A stretch of DNA of 64,000 bases from Melaminivora sp034675505. GTDB lineage: Bacteria; Pseudomonadota; Gammaproteobacteria; Burkholderiales; Burkholderiaceae_C. Position numbers and translations under genes: made by a program. The DNA lies in contig JAUCDD010000025.1 of the NCBI GenBank assembly GCA_034675505.1, positions 620,001-684,000 of the forward strand, written 5' to 3'. The notes under the pieces were generated by a model. It was not told the DNA's origin. It saw only the letters and a list, made by a program, of their open reading frames with translations, and ran no database searches. The first letter of the stretch is position 1, and every line of letters begins with the position of its first letter. Below, one piece after another: positions 27,705 through 36,817 of the stretch.

Positions 27705-29531
27705 ATGCGGAGTCGGCTGAGAAACTGGCGAGTAGCGGGAGCGGCCTCGATGCGCCAGGCACTGGCGGCGGGGCTGCTGGTCGTGTTGGGGCTTGGGCTG
27801 GCGCCGCTGGCGCAGGCCCAGAGCGCATGGAGCCTGCTGGCGCCCGTGCCGACGGGGACGGCCAGCAACCCTGCCCCTCGCCTCTCGGCCTTCGCGCTGG
27901 ACCCCTCAACCCCCAATGCCATGTATGTCGGCACCGATCGCGGGATCTACAAAAGCGCCGATGGCGGAGTCTCCTGGATGGCGATCAACCAGGGCTTGCC
28001 CGCCGGCCCCAGTGCTGTAAATGCCCTTGTGGCCCATCCGTCCGCGCAGGGCACGCTGTATGCGGCCGTGCAGGGCCAGCTGTACCGCAGCGTCGATAGC
28101 GGCGCGTCCTGGAACGCATCCCGGAGCAGCACCCTGCCGCTGCCCGGCGGCGCTGGCGCGCCGGTTCACCTAACCCAATCCATCTACAACCTGGCGACGA
28201 ATCCCGCCACGCCAGGCGTCCTCTATGCCGCCACTTGGGATAACCGGGCGTTCGAGAGCCACGACGGTGGCGACTCATGGATGCCGGTGGCAAACACTGG
28301 CGTGCTGGGATGGCTTGGCTCCTCCCCTTGGGGCCGACACACCGTGACGTGGGACCCGGCCGTGCCGGGAACAGCATATTTGACGCGAAGCGTGCCCAGC
28401 GTTAATTTCGCCGGCGCCTGCGTGGTGTTCAAGACCACCGACGACGGTGCTTCCTGGAAAGAAGTGTTGAATCGGTGGTTCCATTGGGCGGACCGGGGAG
28501 GCGCTTGTGGTCTGGCGTTGGACCCCAAGGCCCCGGGCACGTTGTATGCGATCGCCGGCACCAGCGTGCTCAAAAGCAGCGACAGCGCGGCGTCCTGGAT
28601 CGAACTCAATGGCGACGTGCCGGCCGTCAATCGCCTGGGGATCGTAGGGATGTCCTGGTCGGTGGACCCCTTCGTGACGCTGAGCTTCGACGCGCGTACG
28701 CGCACGCTCTACGCGCAGGGAGACACCCTGTACAAGTTCAATCTCGACGGCATCACGGCGGCACACTTGCCCGCTTCAGGCGAGCCGCAATCCTTTGCCT
28801 TGCCGGGCGGGGGCAGCATCACTGCAAGCGCGCGCCAGGCGGGCACCCAGGGGCGCGTGGTGCGCACGGAGTCCGGCGCGCTTGCAGCCGAGGTGCTGAC
28901 CGGCAGCGCGCTGCTGCAGCACAGCACCTCGGGCCAGCCGCTGGCGGCCCTGTCGCGCAAGGGCGGCATGACGGTGCTCACCCCCAGCTGCTCCGCGGCG
29001 CGGATGGTGGTCACTGTCACCGGCGATACGCGGACGGCCCTGTCCGAGGGCTGCGCCGTGGCCCTGAGCGGCGCCGGCGACGCTCAACCTCTGCCCACGC
29101 AGGGGGTGACGGTACCGCAAGGCGGCCTGCGCGCCGAGGACATGCAGCTGTTCGTCACCGACCGGGCCGGCTATTTGCCACTCGCGTATCGCTCGGTACT
29201 GGCCCGCATCAGCTTGGCCGGGCTGCCAGCTGGCGCGCAGCATTTCAACGTCTATGTGCTGGCCCTGCTGCCTCCTCATGTGACCGGCCTGCCCAACGCG
29301 GTTTTCGTCCAGAAGTTGCCCACGGGTATGTGGCGCGTGATGGACGGGCCCATGCTGCCGCTGCTGTCGCAGGTGGCCGTGCCGGCCGCCGGCGGGCAGT
29401 TGGTGGTCGAGGTGCTGCGCGACATGAACCTGCGGGACATGCACGGCGTGGAGCTGTACATCGGCTACGGAACGGACTCGCAGGAAATGCTGCAGGCGCA
29501 GCGTTATCGGGCGCTGTACGTGAATCCCTGA
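27705..29531 (+). CDS. Exported BNR/sialidase-like repeat protein
   Basis: 608 residues from the ATG at 27705 (GGAG eight bases upstream). A signal sequence (LLVVLGLGLAPLAQA) is followed by an N-terminal beta-propeller with Asp-box/BNR repeats: GIYKSADGGVSWMAI, QLYRSVDSGASW, AFESHDGGDSW, VFKTTDDGASWKEV and VLKSSDSAASWIEL. The C-terminal 250 residues (about 355-608) form a separate region with no recognised domain. It is probably periplasmic or extracellular; the function is unknown. It is a single gene between ccsB and msrPQ, with slightly lower GC than its neighbours. Confidence 0.75.
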   Translation: MRSRLRNWRVAGAASMRQALAAGLLVVLGLGLAPLAQAQSAWSLLAPVPTGTASNPAPRLSAFALDPSTPNAMYVGTDRGIYKSADGGVSWMAINQGLPAGPSAVNALVAHPSAQGTLYAAVQGQLYRSVDSGASWNASRSSTLPLPGGAGAPVHLTQSIYNLATNPATPGVLYAATWDNRAFESHDGGDSWMPVANTGVLGWLGSSPWGRHTVTWDPAVPGTAYLTRSVPSVNFAGACVVFKTTDDGASWKEVLNRWFHWADRGGACGLALDPKAPGTLYAIAGTSVLKSSDSAASWIELNGDVPAVNRLGIVGMSWSVDPFVTLSFDARTRTLYAQGDTLYKFNLDGITAAHLPASGEPQSFALPGGGSITASARQAGTQGRVVRTESGALAAEVLTGSALLQHSTSGQPLAALSRKGGMTVLTPSCSAARMVVTVTGDTRTALSEGCAVALSGAGDAQPLPTQGVTVPQGGLRAEDMQLFVTDRAGYLPLAYRSVLARISLAGLPAGAQHFNVYVLALLPPHVTGLPNAVFVQKLPTGMWRVMDGPMLPLLSQVAVPAAGGQLVVEVLRDMNLRDMHGVELYIGYGTDSQEMLQAQRYRALYVNP

Positions 29532-29622
29532 CGGGCGCTGGCCGGACAGCAGCGCCCAAGCCCCGCTGCCGGCAGGGACGCGCGTCCTGCGGCAGACTGG
29601 CGCCTTCGCCCAGGAGCCCGCC

Positions 29623-30630
29623 ATGCTGATCCATACCCGACACGACCCTGCCTGCACGCCGCCGGCCAGCGAGATCACCCCGCGCGCCGTCTACGACAGC
29701 CGCCGCGCGCTGCTGCGCCAGCTGGCCGGCGGCGCGGCCGGCGCGGCGATGGCCAGCTGGGCCGGGCGCAGCGCGCTGGCTGCGGACGCGCCGCTGTTCA
29801 CCCCGGCCGGCAAGCTGGCGGCGCTGCCCGCGCGCCGCTCGGCCGTGGCGGGCGCGGTGACGATGGAAAAGCCCACCGACTACCAGGACGCGACCACGTA
29901 CAACAACTTCTACGAGTTCGGCACCGACAAGGGCGACCCGGCCCGCAACGCCGCCACGCTCAAGACCCGGCCCTGGACGGTGGCCGTGGAAGGCCTGGTG
30001 AACAAGCCGCGCAGCTTCGACATCGACGAGCTCTTGAAGCTCTCCCCGCAGGAAGAGCGCATCTACCGGCTGCGCTGCGTGGAGGGCTGGTCCATGGTCA
30101 TCCCGTGGGTGGGCTACTCACTGGCCGAACTCATCCGCCGGGTCGAGCCGCAGGGCAGCGCGAAATATGTCGAGTTCGTCACGCTGGCCGACAAGGCCAC
30201 CATGCCCGGCGTGGGCTCGCGCGTGCTGGACTGGCCCTACACGGAAGGACTGCGCCTGGACGAGGCGATGCACCCGCTGACCCTGCTCGCCTTCGGCATG
30301 TACGGCGAGGTGCTGCCCAACCAGAACGGCGCGCCGGTGCGCCTGGTCGTGCCGTGGAAGTACGGCTTCAAGAGCGCCAAGAGCATCGTCCGCATCCGCT
30401 TCACCGACAAGGAGCCGGGCACCGCCTGGAACAAGGCGGCGAAGAACGAGTACGGCTTCTATTCCAACGTGAACCCGGATGTGGACCACCCGCGCTGGAG
30501 CCAGGCCACCGAGCGGCGCATCGGCGAGGGCGGGCTGTTCGCCAAGCGGCGCAAGACGCTGCTGTTCAACGGCTACGAGGCGCAGGTCGGCCAGCTGTAC
30601 GCCGGCATGGACCTGAAGAAGTTCTATTGA
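29623..30630 (+). CDS. msrP: Protein-methionine-sulfoxide reductase catalytic subunit MsrP
   Basis: 335 residues. A twin-arginine leader (SRRALLRQLAGGAAGAAMA), then a sulfite-oxidase-fold molybdenum domain with the Mo-ligand cysteine C152 in YRLRCVEGWSMVIPW and the family segment VVPWKYGFKSAKSIVRI. It repairs oxidised methionines in periplasmic proteins. It is exported by Tat with its cofactor. It overlaps msrQ by one base (TGATG). Confidence 0.96.
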   Translation: MLIHTRHDPACTPPASEITPRAVYDSRRALLRQLAGGAAGAAMASWAGRSALAADAPLFTPAGKLAALPARRSAVAGAVTMEKPTDYQDATTYNNFYEFGTDKGDPARNAATLKTRPWTVAVEGLVNKPRSFDIDELLKLSPQEERIYRLRCVEGWSMVIPWVGYSLAELIRRVEPQGSAKYVEFVTLADKATMPGVGSRVLDWPYTEGLRLDEAMHPLTLLAFGMYGEVLPNQNGAPVRLVVPWKYGFKSAKSIVRIRFTDKEPGTAWNKAAKNEYGFYSNVNPDVDHPRWSQATERRIGEGGLFAKRRKTLLFNGYEAQVGQLYAGMDLKKFY

Positions 30631-31259
30631 TGGCGCGCGCGCCGCAGCATGGCGCGTGGCTGCTGCGCCCCTGGGCCAAGCCGCTCGCGTTCGCGCTGTG
30701 CCTGGCGCCGCTGGCCTGGCTGGTCTTTGGCGCGGCCGCCGATCGCCTGGGCGCCAACCCGGCCGAGGCGCTGATCCGCGCGCTGGGCGACTGGACGCTG
30801 CGCATGCTGTGCCTGACGCTGGCGGTGACGCCTGCGCGCCTGGCTTTCGGCCTCGCGCCGCTGGCGCGCTACCGCCGCATGCTGGGGCTGTTCACCTTCT
30901 TCTATGCGCTCATGCACCTGCTGGCCTACGCCGTGTTCGACATGGGGCTGGACGCCGGCGAGATCGCGCGCGACGTGGCCAAGCGGCCCTTCATCCTGGT
31001 CGGCATGGGCGCCTTCGCGCTGCTGCTGGTGCTGGCCGCGACCTCGTTCAACCGCGCCATGCGCTGGCTGGGCGGCAAGCGCTGGCAGCGCCTGCACCGC
31101 GCCGTGTACGCGGTGGCGGCGCTGGCCATCCTGCATTTCTGGTGGATGCGCGCGGGCAAGAACAACTTTGCCGAGGTGTGGGTCTATGGCGCCATCCTGG
31201 CGCTGCTGCTGCTGGCTCGGCCCGTGCTGCGGCGAACCGGGTCGCTATTGAAAATATAG
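30630..31259 (+). CDS. msrQ: Heme-binding membrane subunit MsrQ
   Basis: 209 residues, about six transmembrane helices, with histidines in FYALMHLLAY, RLHRAVY and ILHFWW that fit the b-type heme ligands of MsrQ. It passes electrons from the respiratory chain to MsrP. The last residues (LLKI) and the stop lie inside repeat copy 6. Confidence 0.95.
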   Translation: MARAPQHGAWLLRPWAKPLAFALCLAPLAWLVFGAAADRLGANPAEALIRALGDWTLRMLCLTLAVTPARLAFGLAPLARYRRMLGLFTFFYALMHLLAYAVFDMGLDAGEIARDVAKRPFILVGMGAFALLLVLAATSFNRAMRWLGGKRWQRLHRAVYAVAALAILHFWWMRAGKNNFAEVWVYGAILALLLLARPVLRRTGSLLKI

Positions 31260-31312
31260 CTAGAGGCCGGCTATCCACGCCGGCCTGGGGCCGATTTGGC
31301 TCAAAACCGGCC
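31244..31312 (+). repeat. AT-dyad/GCCGGC intergenic repeat, copy 6 of 8
   Basis: Plus-strand order: GCTATTGAAAATATAGCT (dyad), GGCCGGC/GCCGGCC stem with a seven-base loop, then GGCCGATTTGGCTCAAAACC. It lies between convergent msrQ and an MBL-fold gene, and supplies the msrQ stop. Confidence 0.7.
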
Positions 31313-31323
31313 GCTGGAGGCCC

Positions 31324-32136
31324 TCAACCGGCGCGCACCGCGTGCGTGGCCGGGTCGATGCGCGCGCCGGGGATCTGGTAGGCACGCTCGTCGAACAGGT
31401 CCACGCCGCAGGCCAGGCCGTCCAGCCAGTCGTAGAAGTCGCTGATCGCCTGGGCGCCCACGATGGGCGCGCCGTGCTGCGGCACCAGCATGGCCACATC
31501 CAGCTGGCGCGCCATGCGCGTCCACAGCCTGAGGATCTTGTTGCTGACCATGTAGCGGCGGTGAAAGCCCTCCATGCGCGCGATGTGGGGCGCGAGGTCG
31601 GTGACCGGCACGCGCGCCTCGGCGCCGCTGGTCATGGACACGCCCAGGTCGCCGGTGAACAGGATGCGGCTGATGGGGTCGTAGAAGTGGAAGTTGCCCT
31701 CCGAGTGCATGAAGTGCGCGGGCAGCAGCACCAGCTCGCTGCGCCCCAGCGGCAGGCGGGCGCCGGCGTCGGGCACGCCGATGATGCGGCCCTCGGTCTT
31801 GCCGGCCTTGGTGAAATGCGGCACGAAGCGCTCCCACACGCGCGAGATGACCAGCTTGGCCGAGGTGCTGGTCAGCCAGCGGTCCAGCGAGGCGATGATG
31901 TCGGGGTCGGCGTGCGAGGCCAGCAGGTAGGACAGCCGCTGCGGCGCGAAATGCCGGCCCATGGCCATGAACAGCTCGTTGAACGCCAGCGTGCCGCCCG
32001 GGTCGATGATGGCGCCGGTGTCCCCATCGACGATCAGGAACTGGTTGGCCTGCACCGCCTGGCCGTCCTCCTCGACCAGGTCGGTGAACATCAGGCAGGC
32101 GTGCTGCGGGTCGCGGTACAGCTCCAGGGGTTGCAT
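31324..32136 (-). CDS. Metallo-beta-lactamase-fold protein, ODP (flavodiiron-like) type
   Basis: 270 residues. The fold and metal motifs (SHADPDI at about residue 75, HFMHSEGNFHFYD, FTGDLG, VPQHGAP) match the diiron MBL domain of flavodiiron proteins, but the flavodoxin domain is absent. Such stand-alone ODP proteins have been linked to oxygen or NO chemistry, or to diiron sensors. No partner gene is adjacent. It stands alone, between repeat copy 6 and lysA. Confidence 0.85.
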   Translation of the reverse strand: MQPLELYRDPQHACLMFTDLVEEDGQAVQANQFLIVDGDTGAIIDPGGTLAFNELFMAMGRHFAPQRLSYLLASHADPDIIASLDRWLTSTSAKLVISRVWERFVPHFTKAGKTEGRIIGVPDAGARLPLGRSELVLLPAHFMHSEGNFHFYDPISRILFTGDLGVSMTSGAEARVPVTDLAPHIARMEGFHRRYMVSNKILRLWTRMARQLDVAMLVPQHGAPIVGAQAISDFYDWLDGLACGVDLFDERAYQIPGARIDPATHAVRAG

Positions 32137-32202
32137 GGGACGGGGCTTCGGGGAGTGGAAACCCGCGAGTATTCCCGCCCCCGGCGCGCACCCGCCCTAT
32201 GG

Positions 32203-33495
32203 TCAAGCGTTCAGGTCGGGTAATCGCTCATTGCGAAACAGCTCGCTGATGCCCTCGCGCGCGCGGATGACGTGCGCGCTGCCGCCGTCCACCAGCACCT
32301 CGGCCGGGCGCGGGCGGCTGTTGTAGGTGCTGCCCATGGCGGCGCAGTAGGCGCCGGCGGACAGCACCGCCAGCAGCTCGCCGGGCTGCACGGCCAGCTG
32401 CCGGTCGCGCCCCAGCCAGTCGCCGCTCTCGCACACCGGGCCGACCACGTCGTAGGTGGTCGCCTCGCGCCCGGCGGGTGGCATCTGCAGCGGCACGATG
32501 GCGTGCCAGGCCTGGTACATGGCCGGGCGCGGCAGGTCGTTCATGGCGGCATCGACGATGCAGAAGTTCTTGTGCTCGCCGGGCTTGCAGTACAGCACCT
32601 CGGTCAGGCACACGCCGGCGTTGCCCACCAGCGAGCGGCCGGGCTCGATCAGGATCTGGCGCTGGCCGTAGCCGCGCGCGTCCAGCCGCGCCAGCAGCGT
32701 GGCCCACAGCGCGTCGGCGGCTGGGGGCGTGTCGCCGCCGTAGTCGATCCCCAGGCCGCCGCCGAAGTCCAGGTGCTGGATAGGGATGCCGGCCGCCTCG
32801 ATGGCGTCCACCAGGTCCAGCATGCGCTCCAGCGCGTCCACGTAGGGCGTCTGCTCGGTGATCTGCGAGCCGATGTGGAAGTCGATGCCGATCACGCGCA
32901 GCCCCGGCAGCTGCGCCGCGCGCTGGTAGGCCGCCAGCGTGGCTTCGTGCGCGATGCCGAACTTGTTGCCCTTCAGCCCCGTGGAGATGTAGGGGTGCGT
33001 CTTGGGGTCCACGTTGGGGTTGATGCGGATGCTCACGGGCGCGCGCAGGCCCATGCCGGCGGCCACGTCGCTCAGCACCTCCAGCTCGGGCTCGCTCTCC
33101 ACGTTGAAGCACTTGATGCCGGCTTCCAGCGCCTGGCGCATCTCGGCGCGCGTCTTGCCCACGCCGGAGAAGATGACCTTGGCCGGGTCGCCGCCGGCGG
33201 CCTGCACGCGCGCCAGCTCGCCGCCGGAGACGATGTCGAAGCCGCAGCCTGCGCGGGCGAACAGCTGCAGCACGGCCAGCGACGAATTGGCCTTCATGGC
33301 GTAGCAGACCAGCGCGCACCGCCCGGCCAGGCCGCGCTGGTAGGCGGCCAGCGCAGCCAGCATGGCGGCCCTGGAATAGACGTACAGGGGCGTGCCGTGC
33401 TCGTGCGCCAGTTCGGACAGGCGGCAGTCCTCCAGGTACAGGGCGTCGCCCTGGTAGTGCAGTTGGGGCTGGCCGGGCAGGGGGGAGGGGATCAT
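32203..33495 (-). CDS. lysA: Diaminopimelate decarboxylase
   Basis: 430 residues, PLP enzyme of the last lysine step. The PLP lysine in CYAMKANSS (about residue 66), the glycine-rich DFGGGLGIDYGG, EPGRSLVG and the substrate CESGDWLG are all visible. It starts inside the lptM stop (ATGA), so the two are co-translated. The order lptM-lysA, divergent from cyaY, is conserved in betaproteobacteria. Confidence 0.97.
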   Translation of the reverse strand: MIPSPLPGQPQLHYQGDALYLEDCRLSELAHEHGTPLYVYSRAAMLAALAAYQRGLAGRCALVCYAMKANSSLAVLQLFARAGCGFDIVSGGELARVQAAGGDPAKVIFSGVGKTRAEMRQALEAGIKCFNVESEPELEVLSDVAAGMGLRAPVSIRINPNVDPKTHPYISTGLKGNKFGIAHEATLAAYQRAAQLPGLRVIGIDFHIGSQITEQTPYVDALERMLDLVDAIEAAGIPIQHLDFGGGLGIDYGGDTPPAADALWATLLARLDARGYGQRQILIEPGRSLVGNAGVCLTEVLYCKPGEHKNFCIVDAAMNDLPRPAMYQAWHAIVPLQMPPAGREATTYDVVGPVCESGDWLGRDRQLAVQPGELLAVLSAGAYCAAMGSTYNSRPRPAEVLVDGGSAHVIRAREGISELFRNERLPDLNA

Positions 33496-33698
33496 GGACG
33501 GGTGGAGGTGGTGGAAGCAGGAGGGGCTGGCGCAGCAGCGGCAGGCGCCGGCGGCAGGGTTTGCGGCAGGCTGGCGCGCTGCGCTGCAGCGGGCCCGGTG
33601 GGCAGGTACAGCGGCCCGCGCTGCCCGCAGCCGGCCAGGGGGGCCAGCACGGCTGCGGCTGCAAGGGTGCTGACTAAAATGCGGCGGCCTTTGAACAT
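33492..33698 (-). CDS. lptM: LPS translocon maturation lipoprotein LptM (YifL-like)
   Basis: 68 residues. Signal and lipobox LAPLAGCGQRGPLYLP, where the GQRGPLYLP stretch right after the lipidated cysteine is the family hallmark; the rest is a Pro/Ala/Thr-rich tail. It helps LptD/LptE assembly in the outer membrane in enterics. The start at 33698 is chosen because the signal peptide begins there; the frame runs much longer upstream. Only 15 bases separate it from divergent cyaY. Confidence 0.9.
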   Translation of the reverse strand: MFKGRRILVSTLAAAAVLAPLAGCGQRGPLYLPTGPAAAQRASLPQTLPPAPAAAAPAPPASTTSTRP

Positions 33699-33713
33699 CT
33701 GCAAATTGTAGTA

Positions 33714-34043
33714 ATGACCGACCTGGAATTCATGGACCGCGCCGAGCTGCTGCTGGCGGCGCTGGAAAGCGGCTGCGACCGGATCAGCGAGCAGACCGAC
33801 TGCGACCTGGACAGCCAGCGCAGCGGCGGCATGGTCACCATCACCTTCGCCAACGCCAGCCAGATCATTGTGAACCTGCAAAAGCCGCTGCATGAGGTCT
33901 GGCTGGCGGCGCGCTCGGGCGGCTACCACTACCGCTTCGATGGCGCGCAGTGGCTGGACAGCAAGACCGGCAGCGAATTCTTCGCCGACCTCAGCCGCAA
34001 CGCCAGCGCCCAGGCCGGCGAGGCCTTGCAGTTCACGGCCTGA
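33714..34043 (+). CDS. cyaY: Frataxin-like iron donor CyaY
   Basis: 109 residues: TDLEFMDRAELLLAALE at the N-terminus (acidic helix 1), then the conserved beta sheet GGMVTITFANASQIIVNLQKP and HEVWLAARSGGYHY. It binds iron and modulates Fe-S cluster assembly. It is divergent from lptM, convergent with mrcA. Confidence 0.95.
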   Translation: MTDLEFMDRAELLLAALESGCDRISEQTDCDLDSQRSGGMVTITFANASQIIVNLQKPLHEVWLAARSGGYHYRFDGAQWLDSKTGSEFFADLSRNASAQAGEALQFTA

Positions 34044-34062
34044 GGGCGGCGCCGCCAGCCGG

Positions 34063-36456
34063 CTAGCGGAACAGGTCAAGGATGCGGTTGCGCTCCTCGG
34101 AAGGGGGCGCGGGCGTGGGCGCAGGGCCCGCGCCGGGTGATTCGCCCGAGGCCGCGCCGGCCTCCAGGCCCACGCTGGACACGCCGCCGCTGCGCGCGTA
34201 CTCGTCGTAGTACCACTCGCCGCCCACGTTCACCACGCCCGGCGGCACCGTGGGCTCGCTGACCGGCACGCCCTTCAAGGCCTTTTCCATGAAGCTGATC
34301 CAGATCGGCAGCGACAGGCCGCCGCCGGTCTCGCGGCTGCCCAGGTTGCGCGGCGTGTCGTAGCCCATCCAGACGACAGCCGCCACCGTGGGCTGGAAGC
34401 CCGCGAACCAGGCGTCCACCGAGTCGTTGGTGGTGCCGGTCTTGCCGTACAGGTCGGGGCGCTTGAGCGTCGCCTGCGCGCGCGCGGCGGTGCCCGAGCG
34501 CGCCACCTCCTGCAGCATGCTGTCCATGACGAAGGCGTTGCGCGCGTCGATGGCGCGCGGGTTGGCGTCCAGCGCCGGCGGCTGGAAGTTGGACAGCACG
34601 CGCCCCTTGTGGTCCGACACGCGCGTGATCAGGTAGGGATTGACGCGCATGCCGCCATTGGCGAACACCGAGTAGGCGCTGGCCATCTGCATGGGCGTGA
34701 CCGAGCCCGCGCCCAGCGCCATGGTCAGGTAGGCCGGGTGCTTGTCGGCCTCGAAGCCAAAGCGCGTGACCCATTGCTGCGCCGTCTTCGGCCCAACCGC
34801 CTGCAGCACCCGGATGGACACCAGGTTCTTGGACTTGGCCAGGCCGGTGCGCATGGTCATGGGCCCGTCGTACTTGCCGTCGTAGTTCTTGGGCTCCCAG
34901 GGCTGGCCGCCGGTCACGCCGGCGCTGAAGAACAGCGGCGCGTCGTTGATGACCGTGGCCGGCGTGAAGCCCTTCTCCAGCGCCGCCGAGTAGATGAAGG
35001 GCTTGAACGCCGAGCCCGGCTGGCGCCAGGCCTGGGTGACGTGGTTGAACTTGTTCTTGTCGAAATCGAAGCCCCCGACCAGCGCGCGGATCGCGCCCGA
35101 GCGCGGGTCGAGCGCGACGAAGGCGCCCTCGACCTCGGGCAGCTGGGTGATCTCCCAGGTCTTCCTGGGCGTCTGCACCACCCGGATCACCGCGCCGCGG
35201 CGCAGCCGGATGTTGGGCGGAGCCTTGTCCGACAGGCCCGACTGCACGGGCTTCAGGCCATCGCCGGTGATCTCCAGCTTCTCGCCGTCGGCGCGTGCGG
35301 CGACGACCTTCTTGGCCGATGCCTCCAGCACCACCGCGGCCAGCACGTCGCCGTTGTCGGGGTGGCCGGCCAGCGCGTCGTCGATGGCGTCCTCGGCCTC
35401 GGCGGCAGACGCCGGCAGCTGCACGAAGCGCTCGGGGCCGCGGTATTGCTGGCGCCGCTCGTAGTCCATGATGCCCTTGCGCAGCGCGGCATAGGCCGTC
35501 TCCTGCTCGCCGGCGTTGAGCGTGGTGTACACGTTCAGGCCGCGCGTGTAGGCCTCGCTGCCGTACTGCGCGTAGATCAGCTGGCGCGCCATCTCGGCCA
35601 CGTATTCGGCATGGATGCGCGTGCTGTCGCCGGGCGAGCGCAGCCGCATGGGCTCGTGCTTGGCGGCGGCGGCGTCGGCGGCACTGATGAAGCCGTTTTC
35701 CAGCATGCGGTCGATGATGTGCAGCTGGCGCACGCGCGCACGCTTGGGGTTGCTGATGGGGTTGTAGGCCGAGGGCGCCTTGGGCAGGCCGGCCAGCATG
35801 GCGGCCTCGGCAATGCTGATGGACTTGAGCGGCTTGCCGAAATACGTCTCGGCCGCTGCCGCGAAGCCGTAGGCGCGGTTGCCCAGATAAATCTGGTTCA
35901 TGTAGATCTCGAGGATCTGGTTCTTCGTCAGCAGGTGTTCCAGCTTGAATGTCAACAAGATTTCGTAAATCTTGCGGGTAAAGGTTTTTTCCGACGACAA
36001 ATACACATTGCGCGCCACCTGCATGGTGATGGTGGATGCGCCCTGGCTCTTGACCCGCCCCAGGTTGGCCAGCGCCGCGCGCAGCACGCCCTTGTAGTCC
36101 ACGCCGCCATGCTCGAAGAAGCGCGAGTCCTCGATCGCCAGCACGGCGTCCGTCATCACCTTGGGGATGTCCTCGATGGGCGTCAGGTTGCGCCGCTCCT
36201 CGCCGAACTCGCCCAGCAGCGCGCCCTCCTGCGAATACACGCGCAGCGGCAGCTTGGGCTTGTAGTCGGCCAATTCCGAGACGTCAGGCAGGTTGGGGTA
36301 GGCCACGGCCAGGCCCAGGCCGATGGCGATGGCGAGCACGGCCACCCCCGCCGCCGCGAGGCCCAACAGCCAGGCAAAGGCCAGCAGGATCAGGCGCAGC
36401 CAGCGCGGCGCACCGGCAGAGGGCCGGGCGGTGTCGTTTTCGGTGGGTGTGGTCAT
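34063..36456 (-). CDS. mrcA: Penicillin-binding protein 1A (transglycosylase/transpeptidase)
   Basis: 797 residues. One N-terminal helix (about 20-50) anchors a glycosyltransferase domain with EDSRFFEHGGVD and the QGASTITMQ motif. The C-terminal transpeptidase domain has the active serine in QPGSAFKPF (SXXK) and KTGTTNDSVDAWFAG (KTG). It builds peptidoglycan. It is divergent from pilM, as is usual for this locus in betaproteobacteria. A TATAAT-like box (36483-36488) lies 27 bases upstream of the start. Confidence 0.96.
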   Translation of the reverse strand: MTTPTENDTARPSAGAPRWLRLILLAFAWLLGLAAAGVAVLAIAIGLGLAVAYPNLPDVSELADYKPKLPLRVYSQEGALLGEFGEERRNLTPIEDIPKVMTDAVLAIEDSRFFEHGGVDYKGVLRAALANLGRVKSQGASTITMQVARNVYLSSEKTFTRKIYEILLTFKLEHLLTKNQILEIYMNQIYLGNRAYGFAAAAETYFGKPLKSISIAEAAMLAGLPKAPSAYNPISNPKRARVRQLHIIDRMLENGFISAADAAAAKHEPMRLRSPGDSTRIHAEYVAEMARQLIYAQYGSEAYTRGLNVYTTLNAGEQETAYAALRKGIMDYERRQQYRGPERFVQLPASAAEAEDAIDDALAGHPDNGDVLAAVVLEASAKKVVAARADGEKLEITGDGLKPVQSGLSDKAPPNIRLRRGAVIRVVQTPRKTWEITQLPEVEGAFVALDPRSGAIRALVGGFDFDKNKFNHVTQAWRQPGSAFKPFIYSAALEKGFTPATVINDAPLFFSAGVTGGQPWEPKNYDGKYDGPMTMRTGLAKSKNLVSIRVLQAVGPKTAQQWVTRFGFEADKHPAYLTMALGAGSVTPMQMASAYSVFANGGMRVNPYLITRVSDHKGRVLSNFQPPALDANPRAIDARNAFVMDSMLQEVARSGTAARAQATLKRPDLYGKTGTTNDSVDAWFAGFQPTVAAVVWMGYDTPRNLGSRETGGGLSLPIWISFMEKALKGVPVSEPTVPPGVVNVGGEWYYDEYARSGGVSSVGLEAGAASGESPGAGPAPTPAPPSEERNRILDLFR

Positions 36457-36817
36457 GAAGCGCTCAGGGCAGGGAACCCGGCATTATAAAAATCCGCCCC
36501 TGGCAGCGCCGTCGTGCGGAAAGCCGCCAGCGGGGCGCCCGGCTGCGCCTGCCGGCGCAGCAGCTTCGGGGCGGATCGCCGCGCTGCCGCCCTTGCCCAC
36601 AGCAGTGCCACGGGCTGAAAAAAGCGTCCTGCGCTCCATCCTGCCCTGTGCCTGCATCCGCCCGCGAGGGCTGTGCAGACCTTCCCTAGCGTCTGCTTTT
36701 GGCAACGATGGCTTGGCCGCGTCAGGGTTCACTGGTGCGGGCGGCCTGTTCTTGCTGCTAGCATCGAAAGGCAAATTTCGTTGCTTTGACCGCCATAAAA
36801 GTTACATAGGGGGCGCC
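36457..36817. other. Divergent intergenic region mrcA / pilM
   Basis: 361 bases with promoters for both sides expected. On the minus strand TATAAT at 36483-36488 fits a -10 for mrcA, but no -35 is clear at 16-18 bases. On the plus strand there is an AT-richer stretch (36762-36810) before pilM, without a convincing -35/-10 pair. The frame upstream of pilM stays open back to 36323, but nothing there resembles a protein. Confidence 0.4.

Noticed and set aside
36323..36817. Extended N-terminus of pilM
   Set aside because: The open stretch has no similarity to PilM, and a TTG start with a good ribosome site gives the normal protein.
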